Part shown: positions 1 to 7,948 of the stretch, in pieces
Layout of the letters: every line of letters begins with the position of its first letter
Position numbering within the stretch: the stretch's first letter is position 1
NCBI GenBank assembly: GCA_021785655.1
Contig: JAJYET010000003.1
Span: forward strand, 1-34,936
Direction: 5' to 3'
DNA from: a bacterium
GTDB lineage: Bacteria; Chloroflexota; Dormibacteria; Aeolococcales; Bog-877
Length of the DNA: 34,936 bases
Notes under the pieces: generated by a model
Databases searched by the model: none
Told to the model about the DNA's origin: nothing
What the model saw: the letters and a program-made list of their open reading frames with translations, nothing else
Made by a program: the position numbers and the translations under genes

Positions 1-2
1 GG

Positions 3-88
3 CGGAGAGGGCGGGATTCGAACCCGCGGTGGCTTTGGACCACACCGCTTTTCGAGAGCGGCACCTTAAACCACTCGGACACCTCTCC
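3..88 (-). tRNA. tRNA-Ser (anticodon CGA)
   Basis: Read on the minus strand the gene starts GGAGAGG, which pairs with CCTCTCC at its 3' end to form a perfect 7-bp acceptor stem, followed by discriminator G. The anticodon arm is CCGCT-CTCGAAA-AGCGG, giving anticodon CGA, which reads UCG serine codons. A long variable arm (class II) precedes the GGTTCGAAT T-loop, as expected for tRNA-Ser. Positions 1-2 encode the CC of a CCA tail; the A would lie beyond the window edge, so a genomically encoded CCA is likely. Confidence 0.95.
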
Positions 89-124
89 CCGGGGGCAAGA
101 TTGTAGGCCAGCCTGCCGTCGGCC

Positions 125-964
125 TCACCTGGAATCACGGTCTTGGACCCGAGCCTTGATCCAGCTTCCGATCTCCCGGGCGACCCGGGGGCCCTGAGGT
201 TCGTGCAAGAACTCATGCCCGCAGTCCTCAAAGTTCAGCCAGCTGCCCTTGTACCGGCGCGCCACCCGGCCCACGGCGGCGGCCGGGATGGTGCGATCCA
301 GCCCGCCGGAGACGCAGAGCAGCGGCCCAAGAACCAGGCCGGGGTCAACCGGCACGCCGGGGAAGTAGGCCGCGCGAAGGGAGCGGCCGGAGTCCGGGAC
401 TCCCTGGCGGTAGACATCCAGACGAAGGTGGCGCGGGACGTTGTTGAGAAAGAGCGCGGTCGCCTGGCGCAGGGTGGGCTGAAATCTGGCCCCGGCCAGG
501 ATCGCCCCCAGGCTGCTCATGGAGGCCGGCAGGGTCTGGAGGCGGGGAGCGGCGGCCAGGATTCCCCTCGGTGGGAGAGGTGCCAGCAGCACCACCGCAG
601 GGGGTTGGCGCAGCTCAGCCAGCTTCAGGGCCAGCAGGCCACCCTGGCTGTGGCCGAGCACCACCGCATCCCCACCTGTGGCGTCGAAGACCCTGAGGCA
701 GTCAGCCAGATAGTCGTCGAAGGTGATGGAACGGGGGTCTTGGGGCGGGACCCCGAGCCGGCCCCGACGGGCCAGGGCCAGGGCCGGGAACCCCATGGCG
801 GCGAACTCCAGGAGGAACGGGGTGGCGTATTCCGGCACGTTGGTCACCCCGTGGAGCCAGAGGATGGGTGGCAGTGGGCTCCGGCGCTCGGGCCTCACCT
901 CAACACCCGGGTAGCCGGCCACAGTGACCGCGTGGGCCGTGAGGGCCTTTGCCGCCGGGCTCAC
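125..964 (-). CDS. alpha/beta hydrolase family protein
   Basis: This 279-residue protein has the hallmarks of a serine alpha/beta hydrolase: an oxyanion-hole LHG segment (about 37-39), the nucleophile elbow GHSQGG with Ser106, an acidic residue in GGLDRTIP (Asp223) and the catalytic His250 in CGHE. There is no signal peptide, so it is probably cytosolic. The substrate cannot be told; esterase or lysophospholipase-like activity is typical of such proteins. The start chosen is the GTG at 964, whose last two bases begin the TGA stop of tadA (a GTGA overlap), which implies translational coupling and one operon. A longer reading that runs into the tadA frame has no family support. Confidence 0.8.
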   Translation of the reverse strand: MSPAAKALTAHAVTVAGYPGVEVRPERRSPLPPILWLHGVTNVPEYATPFLLEFAAMGFPALALARRGRLGVPPQDPRSITFDDYLADCLRVFDATGGDAVVLGHSQGGLLALKLAELRQPPAVVLLAPLPPRGILAAAPRLQTLPASMSSLGAILAGARFQPTLRQATALFLNNVPRHLRLDVYRQGVPDSGRSLRAAYFPGVPVDPGLVLGPLLCVSGGLDRTIPAAAVGRVARRYKGSWLNFEDCGHEFLHEPQGPRVAREIGSWIKARVQDRDSR

Positions 965-1461
965 TGGCGCAGCCGCTGGAAGAAGGCCTGCAGCAAAGCC
1001 CCCGACTCCTGCGCCAGGCAACCAGAGGACACCAACGGGTGGTGGTTGCCGCTGGGGTTGGAGAGCACATCGTAGGCGCTCCGATCCGCGCCCTTGCGGG
1101 GGTCCAGAGCCCCATACACCACCCGGGACACCCGGGCGAGAAGGGCGGCTCCGGCGCACATCGGGCAGGGTTCAAGAGTGGAGTACAGGGTGGCGCCGTC
1201 CAGCCGCCAGCCGCCGACCCGATGGCTGGCCCCTCGCAGTGCGACCAGCTCAGCATGGAGCGAGGCGTCCTGGCCCAACTCGACTCGGTTCGACCCGACA
1301 GCCAGGACCCGCCCATCCCTCTCCACCAGCGCTCCCACCGGCACCTCCCCGCGACGCCCGGCCGCTCGAGCAAGGCGCAGGCAGCGCCGCATCAGCCCCA
1401 GCTCCCAGTCACTCCAGGGGCCGGGGGACGGCGGGGAGCCCCTTGGCAACTCCAGCCGCAC
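961..1461 (-). CDS. tadA: tRNA adenosine(34) deaminase TadA
   Basis: The 166-residue product is a zinc-dependent deaminase of the CDA superfamily. It shows the HAE motif with zinc ligand His69 and catalytic Glu71, and PCPMC with zinc ligands Cys99 and Cys102. TadA converts A34 to inosine in tRNA-Arg(ACG), which lets that tRNA read CGU, CGC and CGA. The length fits the family. The GTG start at 1461 is preceded on the minus strand by a purine-rich GGGGAGGGG ribosome-binding site. It is the first gene of a two-gene unit with the hydrolase and is divergent from tRNA-His. A guanine or cytosine deaminase is a less likely alternative because the EVPVGA segment is TadA-like. Confidence 0.9.
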   Translation of the reverse strand: MRLELPRGSPPSPGPWSDWELGLMRRCLRLARAAGRRGEVPVGALVERDGRVLAVGSNRVELGQDASLHAELVALRGASHRVGGWRLDGATLYSTLEPCPMCAGAALLARVSRVVYGALDPRKGADRSAYDVLSNPSGNHHPLVSSGCLAQESGALLQAFFQRLRQ

Positions 1462-1474
1462 ACGCCCCTCCCCA

Positions 1475-1480
1475 TATAAT
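1475..1480 (+). promoter_or_regulatory. -10 box of the tRNA-His promoter
   Basis: A perfect TATAAT lies 12 bases before the G-1 nucleotide of tRNA-His, so transcription would begin only a few bases upstream of the mature tRNA. No convincing -35 box is seen at 16-18 bp. The reverse strand of the same A/T patch reads TATATG and could serve tadA, making this a compact divergent promoter. Confidence 0.6.
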
Positions 1481-1492
1481 TGCCCCCCGCAC

Positions 1493-1570
1493 GGTGGCTA
1501 TAGCTCAGCAGGTTAGAGTGCCAGGTTGTGGCCCTGGAGGTCGAGGGTTCAAGTCCCTCTAGCCACCCCA
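1493..1570 (+). tRNA. tRNA-His (anticodon GTG)
   Basis: The acceptor stem GTGGCTA/TAGCCAC is perfect, the D arm reads GCTC...GAGT, and the anticodon arm is CCAGG-TTGTGGC-CCTGG, giving anticodon GTG. The extra G-1 specific to tRNA-His is present at 1493 and faces discriminator C at 1567. The T arm is GAGGG-TTCAAGT-CCCTC. The CCA tail is encoded at 1568-1570. It lies directly upstream of rpsO and may be co-transcribed with it. Confidence 0.96.
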
Positions 1571-1648
1571 CCTTTCCGCGGTCGGCACGGCGCCCTGGGC
1601 TGGCACGCGTTCGGGTCCACTGGGGGCGAGGACCTCTGTGGTATCCTC

Positions 1649-1701
1649 GGACCGACCCAGGGTCCAGCTGGAGCCGGACCTTCCGTGCGGTGCGGACCCT
1701 G
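1649..1701 (+). promoter_or_regulatory. structured rpsO leader, candidate S15 autoregulatory RNA
   Basis: The stretch between tRNA-His and rpsO contains one GGTCC (1661-1665) that can pair with any of three GGACC copies (1649-1653, 1676-1680, 1694-1698). The longest pairing is CAGGGTCC (1658-1665) with GGACCCTG (1694-1701), a perfect 8-bp stem just upstream of the AGGAGG at 1713-1718. The pairings exclude each other, as in a switch. S15 is known to repress its own mRNA through 5' leader structures in several bacteria; whether this leader binds S15 is inference. Confidence 0.4.
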
Positions 1702-1729
1702 TGGCGACTTTCAGGAGGCGATTGCGCAA

Positions 1730-1996
1730 GTGCTCACCGGTGAGGCCAAGCTCGCGGTCATCGACGAACACCGGCGCCACGAGGGAGACACCGGGTCCAC
1801 CGAGGTCCAGGTGGCGATCTTCAGTGAGCGGATCCGCCAGCTCACCGAGCACCTCAAGGATCACCCCAAGGATCACCACACGCGCCGTGGTCTGTTGAAG
1901 CTGGTGGGAAAGCGCCGGCGCCTCCTGGACTACCTGATGCGCACTGACATTGCACGCTACCGCGCCCTGGTTGCCAAGCTGGGGCTGCGTCACTGA
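1730..1996 (+). CDS. rpsO: 30S ribosomal protein S15
   Basis: The 88-residue product matches S15 in length and sequence, with [13 protein letters not shown] near residues 17-29 and [23 protein letters not shown] in the middle. S15 binds 16S rRNA helices 20-22 early in 30S assembly. The start chosen is GTG at 1730 because the following residues LTGEAK fit the usual S15 N-terminus and an AGGAGG lies at 1713-1718, 11 bases upstream. Reading further upstream in the same frame gives no S15-like sequence and runs into the tRNA. The pairing rpsO-pnp is one of the most conserved bacterial gene neighbourhoods. Confidence 0.95.
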   Translation: MLTGEAKLAVIDEHRRHEGDTGSTEVQVAIFSERIRQLTEHLKDHPKDHHTRRGLLKLVGKRRRLLDYLMRTDIARYRALVAKLGLRH

Positions 1997-2123
1997 GCGG
2001 GATCAGTACCCGGCAGATCGGGCCATCGCCCGGGGCCGGTCGGTTTATCGAGTCGCTGCTTTCCGAGAAGGGAGCGGGCGCGTCACCGGTCGTCGGGCCG
2101 GCGCGATTGGAGACTGGCGATCG

Positions 2124-2145
2124 GAGCCGAGCGAAAGTTCAGCTC
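2124..2145 (+). promoter_or_regulatory. GNRA-capped hairpin in the pnp 5' region
   Basis: GAGCCGAGC and GTTCAGCTC flank a GAAA tetraloop, giving a 9-bp stem with one C-A mismatch and one G-U pair. It lies 78 bases before the pnp start in the 226-base rpsO-pnp gap, where I see no gene. In Escherichia coli a hairpin at the same place is cut by RNase III as part of PNPase autoregulation; the same role here is only inference. Confidence 0.4.
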
Positions 2146-2222
2146 TCATCCCCATTCCCTAATCGCGCCCCTGGGCCGTTGCCCGGCCGCCACCACCCCG
2201 GGCAGGAGCGAGAAGGAGAAAG

Positions 2223-4364
2223 ATGGAGCGAACCTACGTCGCGCGCACCTTCGAGGGCGCGGAGCTAACAATCGAGACCGGCTGGCTGGCCGGTCAGGCC
2301 AACGGCGCGGTCATGGTGCGGCAGGGGGACACGGTGGTGATGGTCACGGCCACCGCTTCTCGGGCCCCGCGCCCCGGGATCGACTTCTTCCCCTTGACCT
2401 GCGACTACGAGGAGAAGATGTACGCCGCCGGGCGTATCCCAGGGGCCTTCTTCAGGCGCGAGGGCCGGCCCGGCGAGGCGGCGACCCTCGCCTCCAGGAT
2501 GATCGACCGCCCGATGCGGCCGCTCTTCCCCAAGGACTTCCGCAACGACGTCCAGATCGTGGCCACGGTGCTCTCGACTGACCAGGTCCACGACCCCACC
2601 ATCCTCGCTCTGATCGGCGCCGGCGCCGCCGTCGCCATCAGCGACATCCCCCACGGCGGGCCGGTGGCAGCGGTGCGGATGGGGCTGTTCGACGGCCATC
2701 TGGCCGAGAACCCCTCCATGCCCAACCTGGAGACCAGCGAGCTCGACCTCATCGTGGCCGGGACTCGTGACGCCATCAACATGGTTGAGGCCGGGGCGCA
2801 GGAGGTCTCCGAGGAGGTGCTGGTCGAGGCGCTCTCCCGGGCCCACCAGCGCATTCGAGAGCTGGTCGAGATGATCGACGAGCTGGTGGCGAAGGTCGGG
2901 CGGCCCAAGTCCGATTACCCCCATGTGGGGGTGCCTGCGGAGATCAAGCAGGCGGTGGCGGAGCTCGCCCTGGAGCGGGTCGACCGGGCCTTCCGCGAGG
3001 CAGACAAGGCGCAGCGGGACCGCCAGCTGGACGACCTCAAGGCCGAGGTTCAGGAGCAGATGGGGTCCAGGTTCCCCGACCGGGCCGGGGACATCTCCGC
3101 GGCCTTCGAGTCGGTGCTCAAGGGCGCGGTGCGGCGGGCCATCCTCAACGAGGGGATCCGCCCGGACGGCCGCGGGCTGGACGAGATCCGGCCCATCTGG
3201 TGCGAGGTGGGAGTCCTGCCGAGGACCCACGGGAGTGCGGTGTTCACCCGGGGGCAGACCCAGGCTCTGTCGATCGTCACCCTGGGCACCAGCTCCGATC
3301 AGCAACGGCTGGACGGGCTGGGGCTGGCGGAGTTCAAGCGGTACATGCACCACTACAACTTCCCCCCCTTCTCCGTTGGCGAGGCGCGGCCGCTGCGGTC
3401 TCCTGGCCGGCGGGAAATTGGACACGGGGCGCTCGCCGAGCGAGCGGTGAGGGTAATGGTGCCCCCGGAGAGCGAGTTCCCGTACACCATCCGGGTGGTG
3501 ACCGAGATCCTCTCCTCCAACGGCAGCACCTCAATGGCCAGCGTCTGTGGCAGCACCCTGGCCCTGATGGACGCCGGAGTGCCGGTCAAGGCCCCGGTGG
3601 GCGGGATCGCCATGGGGCTGGTCACGGACGACCAGGACTCCAGCCGCTACGCCATCCTCTCGGACATCCAGGGGATGGAGGATGCCCTGGGCGACATGGA
3701 CTTCAAGGTCGCCGGGACCCGCCGGGGGGTCACCGCCCTGCAGATGGACATCAAGGTGAGCGGCCTCACCCCCGAGGTCTTCCGGCGGGCGCTGGAGCAG
3801 GCGCGGCGCGGCCGGATGCATATCCTGGACAAGATGGAGGCAGCCCTTCCCGGTCCCCGGGAGGTGATGTCGACCTTCGCTCCGCGGATCACCACCATCC
3901 ACATCCATCCCGACAAGATCCGGGACGTCATCGGCCCGGGTGGGAAGACCATCCGCCGGATCCAGGAGGAGACCGGCTGCCAGATCGATGTCGAGGACGA
4001 TGGCACGGTTTCCCTGGCCACCGTCGACGAGGAGGCGATGGACCGAGCGGTCGCCATGATCCGGGATCTCACCGAGTCGGTGGAGGTGGGGCGCATCTAC
4101 AAGGGCAAGGTGGTGCGGATCATGCCCTTCGGTGCCTTCGTGGAGATCCTTCCTCGCCAGGACGGGCTGGTCCACATCTCCCAGCTGGCCGAGCAGCGGG
4201 TCAACCGGGTAGAGGACGTGGTCAACATCGGCGACGAGATCATGGTGAAGGTGACCGAGATTGACGACCGGGGCAGGGTCAACCTCTCGCGCAAGCAGGC
4301 CATCACCGAGCTGGGTCACCAGGGGGCCAACGGGGCCACCAGTGACGGCTCCCAGGGTGCCTGA
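2223..4364 (+). CDS. pnp: polyribonucleotide nucleotidyltransferase (PNPase)
   Basis: PNPase degrades RNA 3' to 5' by phosphorolysis and can add nucleotides in reverse. The 713-residue protein shows the full domain order: first RNase PH core (about 10-140, with the GRPGEAATLASRMIDRPMRP region), an alpha-helical linker (about 240-315), second RNase PH core (about 320-545, with the DIQGMEDALGDMDFK active-site segment), a KH domain (about 553-612, with IGPGGKTI) and an S1 domain (about 622-690). Length is normal. The ATG start follows AAGGAG at 2213-2218. The gene overlaps the downstream uracil-DNA glycosylase gene, so the two are probably translated together. Confidence 0.97.
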   Translation: MERTYVARTFEGAELTIETGWLAGQANGAVMVRQGDTVVMVTATASRAPRPGIDFFPLTCDYEEKMYAAGRIPGAFFRREGRPGEAATLASRMIDRPMRPLFPKDFRNDVQIVATVLSTDQVHDPTILALIGAGAAVAISDIPHGGPVAAVRMGLFDGHLAENPSMPNLETSELDLIVAGTRDAINMVEAGAQEVSEEVLVEALSRAHQRIRELVEMIDELVAKVGRPKSDYPHVGVPAEIKQAVAELALERVDRAFREADKAQRDRQLDDLKAEVQEQMGSRFPDRAGDISAAFESVLKGAVRRAILNEGIRPDGRGLDEIRPIWCEVGVLPRTHGSAVFTRGQTQALSIVTLGTSSDQQRLDGLGLAEFKRYMHHYNFPPFSVGEARPLRSPGRREIGHGALAERAVRVMVPPESEFPYTIRVVTEILSSNGSTSMASVCGSTLALMDAGVPVKAPVGGIAMGLVTDDQDSSRYAILSDIQGMEDALGDMDFKVAGTRRGVTALQMDIKVSGLTPEVFRRALEQARRGRMHILDKMEAALPGPREVMSTFAPRITTIHIHPDKIRDVIGPGGKTIRRIQEETGCQIDVEDDGTVSLATVDEEAMDRAVAMIRDLTESVEVGRIYKGKVVRIMPFGAFVEILPRQDGLVHISQLAEQRVNRVEDVVNIGDEIMVKVTEIDDRGRVNLSRKQAITELGHQGANGATSDGSQGA

Positions 4365-4998
4365 CAGCGAGCTGAGCCCGGCGGTCGGTCCCGAGGCGCG
4401 CCTGCGCCTGGTGGCCGAAGAGGTGGAGCGGTGCCAGCGGTGCCCGCTCCACCTCACGCGCACCCGAGGGGTGCCGGGCGACGGTCCAGCCACCGCGCGT
4501 CTCATGGCCGTGGGTGAGGCTCCCGGGGAGCGGGAGGATCAGGAGGGGCGGCCGTTCGTCGGCGCGGCGGGCCAGCTCCTGACCCGCCTGCTGGAGGGCA
4601 TCGGGCTGAGCCGCCAGGACATCTTCATAACGAACGTGCTGAAATCCCGACCCCCAGGCAATCGCGATCCGCTGCCGGAGGAGGTGGCGGCGTGCGCCCC
4701 GTTCCTCGACGCCCAGGTGGAGATCATCCGTCCCCAGGCGATCCTGCTCCTGGGCCGGCATGCTCTGCAACGGCTGATCCCCGCGGCACCGGGCATCAGC
4801 CGCTGTCACGGCCAGGTCCTGAAGGTGGGGGAGAGGAGCTATTTCCCCTGCTACCACCCGGCGGCGGCGCTCTACAACTCCCAGCTCCTGGAGGTGCTGG
4901 AGCGGGACTTCCAGTTGCTGCGGCGCCATCTCGACCAGCTGGCGGCACCGGCGGCAGCCCATCCACCCGAACCGCCCGAGCAGCTTGGTCTCTTCTGA
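4342..4998 (+). CDS. family 4 uracil-DNA glycosylase (4Fe-4S)
   Basis: The protein removes uracil from DNA and starts base excision repair. It carries the family 4 motif GEAPGEREDQEGRPFVGAAG in the N-terminal third and the second active-site motif CYHPAAAL near the C-terminus. Cysteines in CQRC, CAPF and CYHP are well placed to hold an iron-sulfur cluster. Length, about 215 residues, is typical. No upstream Met fits; GTG codons at 4342 and 4357 are both possible and both overlap the end of pnp. A proline-rich tail ends in QLGLF, which resembles a sliding-clamp binding peptide (QxxLF-like); that reading is inference. Confidence 0.88.
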   Translation: MTAPRVPDSELSPAVGPEARLRLVAEEVERCQRCPLHLTRTRGVPGDGPATARLMAVGEAPGEREDQEGRPFVGAAGQLLTRLLEGIGLSRQDIFITNVLKSRPPGNRDPLPEEVAACAPFLDAQVEIIRPQAILLLGRHALQRLIPAAPGISRCHGQVLKVGERSYFPCYHPAAALYNSQLLEVLERDFQLLRRHLDQLAAPAAAHPPEPPEQLGLF

Positions 4999-6637
4999 GC
5001 CGGCCTCACTGCTGGCCCCGCCCCGGCCCGGGACGGTCCGATTTCTTCCCCTGGGGGGGGTCGGGGAGATCGGCAAGAACATGGCTCTGCTCGAGTGCGG
5101 CTCCGATGCCCTGCTGCTGGACGCCGGGCTGCGGTTCCCCCAGCCCCAGGAGGTGGGGGTCGACATCATCGTTCCTGACATCGGATTCGTCCTCACGCGC
5201 CGGGACCGGCTCCGGGCCGTGGTGCTCACCCACGGGCATGAGGACCACATCGGCGCGCTCCCCTTCCACCTCACCGAGCTGCCGGTCCCGGTTTACGGAA
5301 CGGGGGTTACCCTGGGGCTGCTGCGCAACAAACTGGAGCGACGGGGCCACCGCGGGACACCCGACCTGAGGGAGGTGCGAGCGGGCCAGCGTCTGAGGCT
5401 GGGTGCCCTCGAGGTGGAGTTCCTGGCGACGACCCACAGCGTGCCGGGAAGCTGCGGGCTGGCGATCTGGACTCCGGCCGGCCTTGTGGTCCACACCGGC
5501 GACTTCAAGCTGGACCAGACCCCGACCCAAGGTGAGCCCCCGGACCTGGGGCGGCTGGCGCAGCTGGGCCGCGAGGGGGTTCTGCTCCTCCTCAGCGACA
5601 GCACCAACGCCCCGAACAGGGGGCTCACGCCCTCGGAGGCCACGGTGAGGCCGGCGCTAGAGGCCGTCATGGCGGGAGCCGAGGGGAGGGTGGTGGTGGT
5701 CACCTTCGCCAGCAACCTAGCCCGGGTCCAGCAGGCGCTGGAGCTGGCCTGGGCCGCCGGGCGCCGCTCCTGCCTCGTCGGCCGGACTCTGCTGCGCAAC
5801 TTCGCCACCGCCCAGAAGCTGGGCCTGATGCCGGTCCAGCCGGGACAGATGGCGGGGCCAAGGGAGCTGTCCCGGATTCCCGACCGCGAGCTCTGCCTCA
5901 TCGCCACCGGCAGCCAGGGGGAGCCACTGGCCGCCCTCAACCGGATTGCCTCCGGCACTCACCCGTTCCTCAGGGTGCACCGCGGCGACACCTTTGTCCT
6001 GGCGGCCAACCCGATCCCCGGCAACGGCGCCGTCGTCGGAGCCATCGTCAACCGGCTGGTCGCCCAGGGAGCGGCGGTGCTGGCGGGGAGCGCCGACGGC
6101 GTCCATGCCAGCGGGCATGCGGCCTCGGAGGAGCTCCGCTACGTGCTGGAGCTCCTCCGCCCGCACCACTTCGTGCCCGTGCATGGGGAGCCACGCCACC
6201 TGGCGGCCCACCGCCAGCTAGCCCTGGAGGCGGGGATGGACCCCACTCGGGTGGCGGTGATCGAGGACGGCTGCGCGGTTGAGGTGGGTGCCGCGGGGCT
6301 GAGGCTGGCTGGCTGGGTCCCCCCCTCTGAGGTGCCCATCGCCTCGGACCAGAGGGCCCTTCCCCGGAGCGCCACGGCGCAGGAGGTCGTGGAGGTCGTC
6401 ATCGGCCCGGAACTGAGGACCTGGCTGGGAGGGCCTTACCTGGCCACCGGGAATGTGCGGGTGCCGCTCCGGGGTGACCACCGAAGGTGGCGCCAGCACC
6501 TGCCAGGGACAGCTGGTGGAGCTGGGCAGCTGGCCTCCCTGGGTCGCCGCCTCAGCTCGCTGGCCGAGGAGGAGTGGATGTCCGCGGGCGGCGATCCGAC
6601 CTCGGTGGTGACGGTGGTAACTCTGGCCGACGGGTGA
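4985..6637 (+). CDS. rnj: ribonuclease J
   Basis: RNase J is a metallo-beta-lactamase-fold enzyme with endonuclease and 5' exonuclease activity in mRNA decay. The 550-residue product starts with the signature LPLGGVGEIGKN (21-32), has the zinc motif HGHEDH at 83-88, HTGDFKLD and SDSTNA in the middle, the beta-CASP segment TGSQGE, and HASGHA and PVHGEPRH near the C-terminal side of the core. The TTG at 4985 is the best start; it overlaps the stop of the glycosylase gene by 14 bases. RNase J, PNPase and RNase Y all lie in this window, which suggests the full Gram-positive-type RNA decay set. Confidence 0.95.
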   Translation: MVSSEPASLLAPPRPGTVRFLPLGGVGEIGKNMALLECGSDALLLDAGLRFPQPQEVGVDIIVPDIGFVLTRRDRLRAVVLTHGHEDHIGALPFHLTELPVPVYGTGVTLGLLRNKLERRGHRGTPDLREVRAGQRLRLGALEVEFLATTHSVPGSCGLAIWTPAGLVVHTGDFKLDQTPTQGEPPDLGRLAQLGREGVLLLLSDSTNAPNRGLTPSEATVRPALEAVMAGAEGRVVVVTFASNLARVQQALELAWAAGRRSCLVGRTLLRNFATAQKLGLMPVQPGQMAGPRELSRIPDRELCLIATGSQGEPLAALNRIASGTHPFLRVHRGDTFVLAANPIPGNGAVVGAIVNRLVAQGAAVLAGSADGVHASGHAASEELRYVLELLRPHHFVPVHGEPRHLAAHRQLALEAGMDPTRVAVIEDGCAVEVGAAGLRLAGWVPPSEVPIASDQRALPRSATAQEVVEVVIGPELRTWLGGPYLATGNVRVPLRGDHRRWRQHLPGTAGGAGQLASLGRRLSSLAEEEWMSAGGDPTSVVTVVTLADG

Positions 6638-7833
6638 AGCGCCGCTCGATCATCCTCGCGGCGGCGGCGCTGGCGGCGCTGGCTGGGTTCGTCGGAGTCC
6701 AGGCTTCTCGACCTCTCCCGGGGGCCCGGATAGCGGGGGTGATCCCCTCCACCTACGTCGTCCCGGGCCCATCCCTCAGCCCGGCCTGGCCGGCGTTCGG
6801 GCAGGCGGCGCTGGGCGTGGACGGGGTCGGACTGGTTGCGACCTCAGGGGCGCAGACCCCCGTCCCCATCGCCAGCGTGACCAAGCTGATGACCGCCCTG
6901 GTGGTGGTCCGGGCGCACCCACTGGCTCCCGGGCAGTCGGGCCCCACGGTGCAGCTCACCCAGGCCGACCAGTCGCTCTACGTCCAGGAGCTGGCGGCAG
7001 GCGACTCCGTGGTCGCGGTCCGGGCAGGGGAGAGCCTGACCGAGCAGCAGCTGCTGGAAGGGCTGCTCCTGCCCTCGGCGGACAACCTGGCCCGGGTGCT
7101 GGCGGAGTGGGACGCCGGGTCGCTCCCCGCCTTCGTGGCCCAGATGAACCAGGAGTCTCGGGCCCTGGGGATGCGCGACACCACCTTCGTGGACACCAGC
7201 GGGCTCGACCCGGGGAGCTCCAGCACCGCGTCCGACCTGCTGCGCCTGGCCGCCGCGGTGATGGCGCAGCCGGCCCTGGCAGCGGTGGCCGACATGTCGA
7301 CCGCCACCCTGCCGGTGGCCGGTCTGGTGCACAACTACGACTTCGTTCTCGGGCAGGCCGGGGTGGTGGGGCTGAAGACCGGCTGGACGTCTTCGTCCGG
7401 CGGCTGCTTTGTGGCCGCAGCCCGGGGGCGGGTAGACGGGCGGCAGCAGGTGGTGACCGCAGCCGTCCTCGGCGCCCCCGGGGGGCCGATCGCCGCGATC
7501 AGGTTGGCGGAGGCCGCGGCGGTGCGGCTCCTGAGGTCGGTTTGGAGCCGCTTCACCCTTCTCGCGTTGCCTTCCGCGCTCCCGGCGCTGGTGTCGGGCT
7601 GGCACCCGGCGATTCCGCTCCGGGCCACTCCGGTCCTTGCCGTTGTCGGATGGCCCGGGCTGGCGATCCGGATCCGGCTGCGCCGCTTGCGGCTGGCGCC
7701 GGGGCTCCACCGCGGGGCGGTGGTGGCCGAGATTGAGGCGCTGTCTCCTTCCGGCCCGGTGGGCACGACCTGGCTGCGGCTCCGGTCAGCCCTGCCACCC
7801 CCGTCCCTGTGGTGGCGCCTCACCCACTTCTGA
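6634..7833 (+). CDS. D-alanyl-D-alanine carboxypeptidase (penicillin-binding protein 5/DacF type)
   Basis: This 399-residue serine peptidase trims the terminal D-Ala of peptidoglycan stem peptides outside the membrane. Its basic N-terminus plus a hydrophobic stretch (about 5-22) is a signal peptide or anchor. The catalytic SxxK motif is Ser81-Val-Thr-Lys84, and the KTG motif is at 248-250. The middle motif, usually SxN, reads Ser148-Ala-Asp150, followed by Asn. The C-terminal third (about 300-399) has hydrophobic stretches and is not recognised. The GTG start at 6634 overlaps the RNase J stop as GTGA, showing coupling. A beta-lactamase is less likely given the SxxK-SADN-KTG spacing and the neighbours. 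Confidence 0.87.
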   Translation: MKRRSIILAAAALAALAGFVGVQASRPLPGARIAGVIPSTYVVPGPSLSPAWPAFGQAALGVDGVGLVATSGAQTPVPIASVTKLMTALVVVRAHPLAPGQSGPTVQLTQADQSLYVQELAAGDSVVAVRAGESLTEQQLLEGLLLPSADNLARVLAEWDAGSLPAFVAQMNQESRALGMRDTTFVDTSGLDPGSSSTASDLLRLAAAVMAQPALAAVADMSTATLPVAGLVHNYDFVLGQAGVVGLKTGWTSSSGGCFVAAARGRVDGRQQVVTAAVLGAPGGPIAAIRLAEAAAVRLLRSVWSRFTLLALPSALPALVSGWHPAIPLRATPVLAVVGWPGLAIRIRLRRLRLAPGLHRGAVVAEIEALSPSGPVGTTWLRLRSALPPPSLWWRLTHF

Positions 7834-7873
7834 AGTGCTGGTCGCTGATCGCCGAGCAGATGTGCGAGCCTGC

Positions 7874-7882
7874 TGCTAGACT
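7874..7882 (+). promoter_or_regulatory. extended -10 element upstream of ftsK
   Basis: TGCTAGACT matches an extended -10 (TGn plus TAnnnT) in the 115-base gap before ftsK. No -35 is evident, which extended -10 promoters can lack. This would give ftsK its own transcript start about 60 bases before its ATG. Confidence 0.35.
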
Positions 7883-7948
7883 GCGGCCTGCGGGCGGCTT
7901 ACCAGTTCACGACCCAACAGCGCCGCCCCAGGGCGAGGAACTTCATAC

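Noticed and set aside
143-1075. Long plus-strand open frame over the hydrolase and tadA
   Set aside because: It is the opposite strand of two well-recognised genes and has no domain-like sequence; such antisense frames are common at this GC content.
2265-3425. 386-codon minus-strand frame inside pnp
   Set aside because: Antisense shadow of the PNPase cores; composition is His/Pro/Gly-rich without recognisable motifs.
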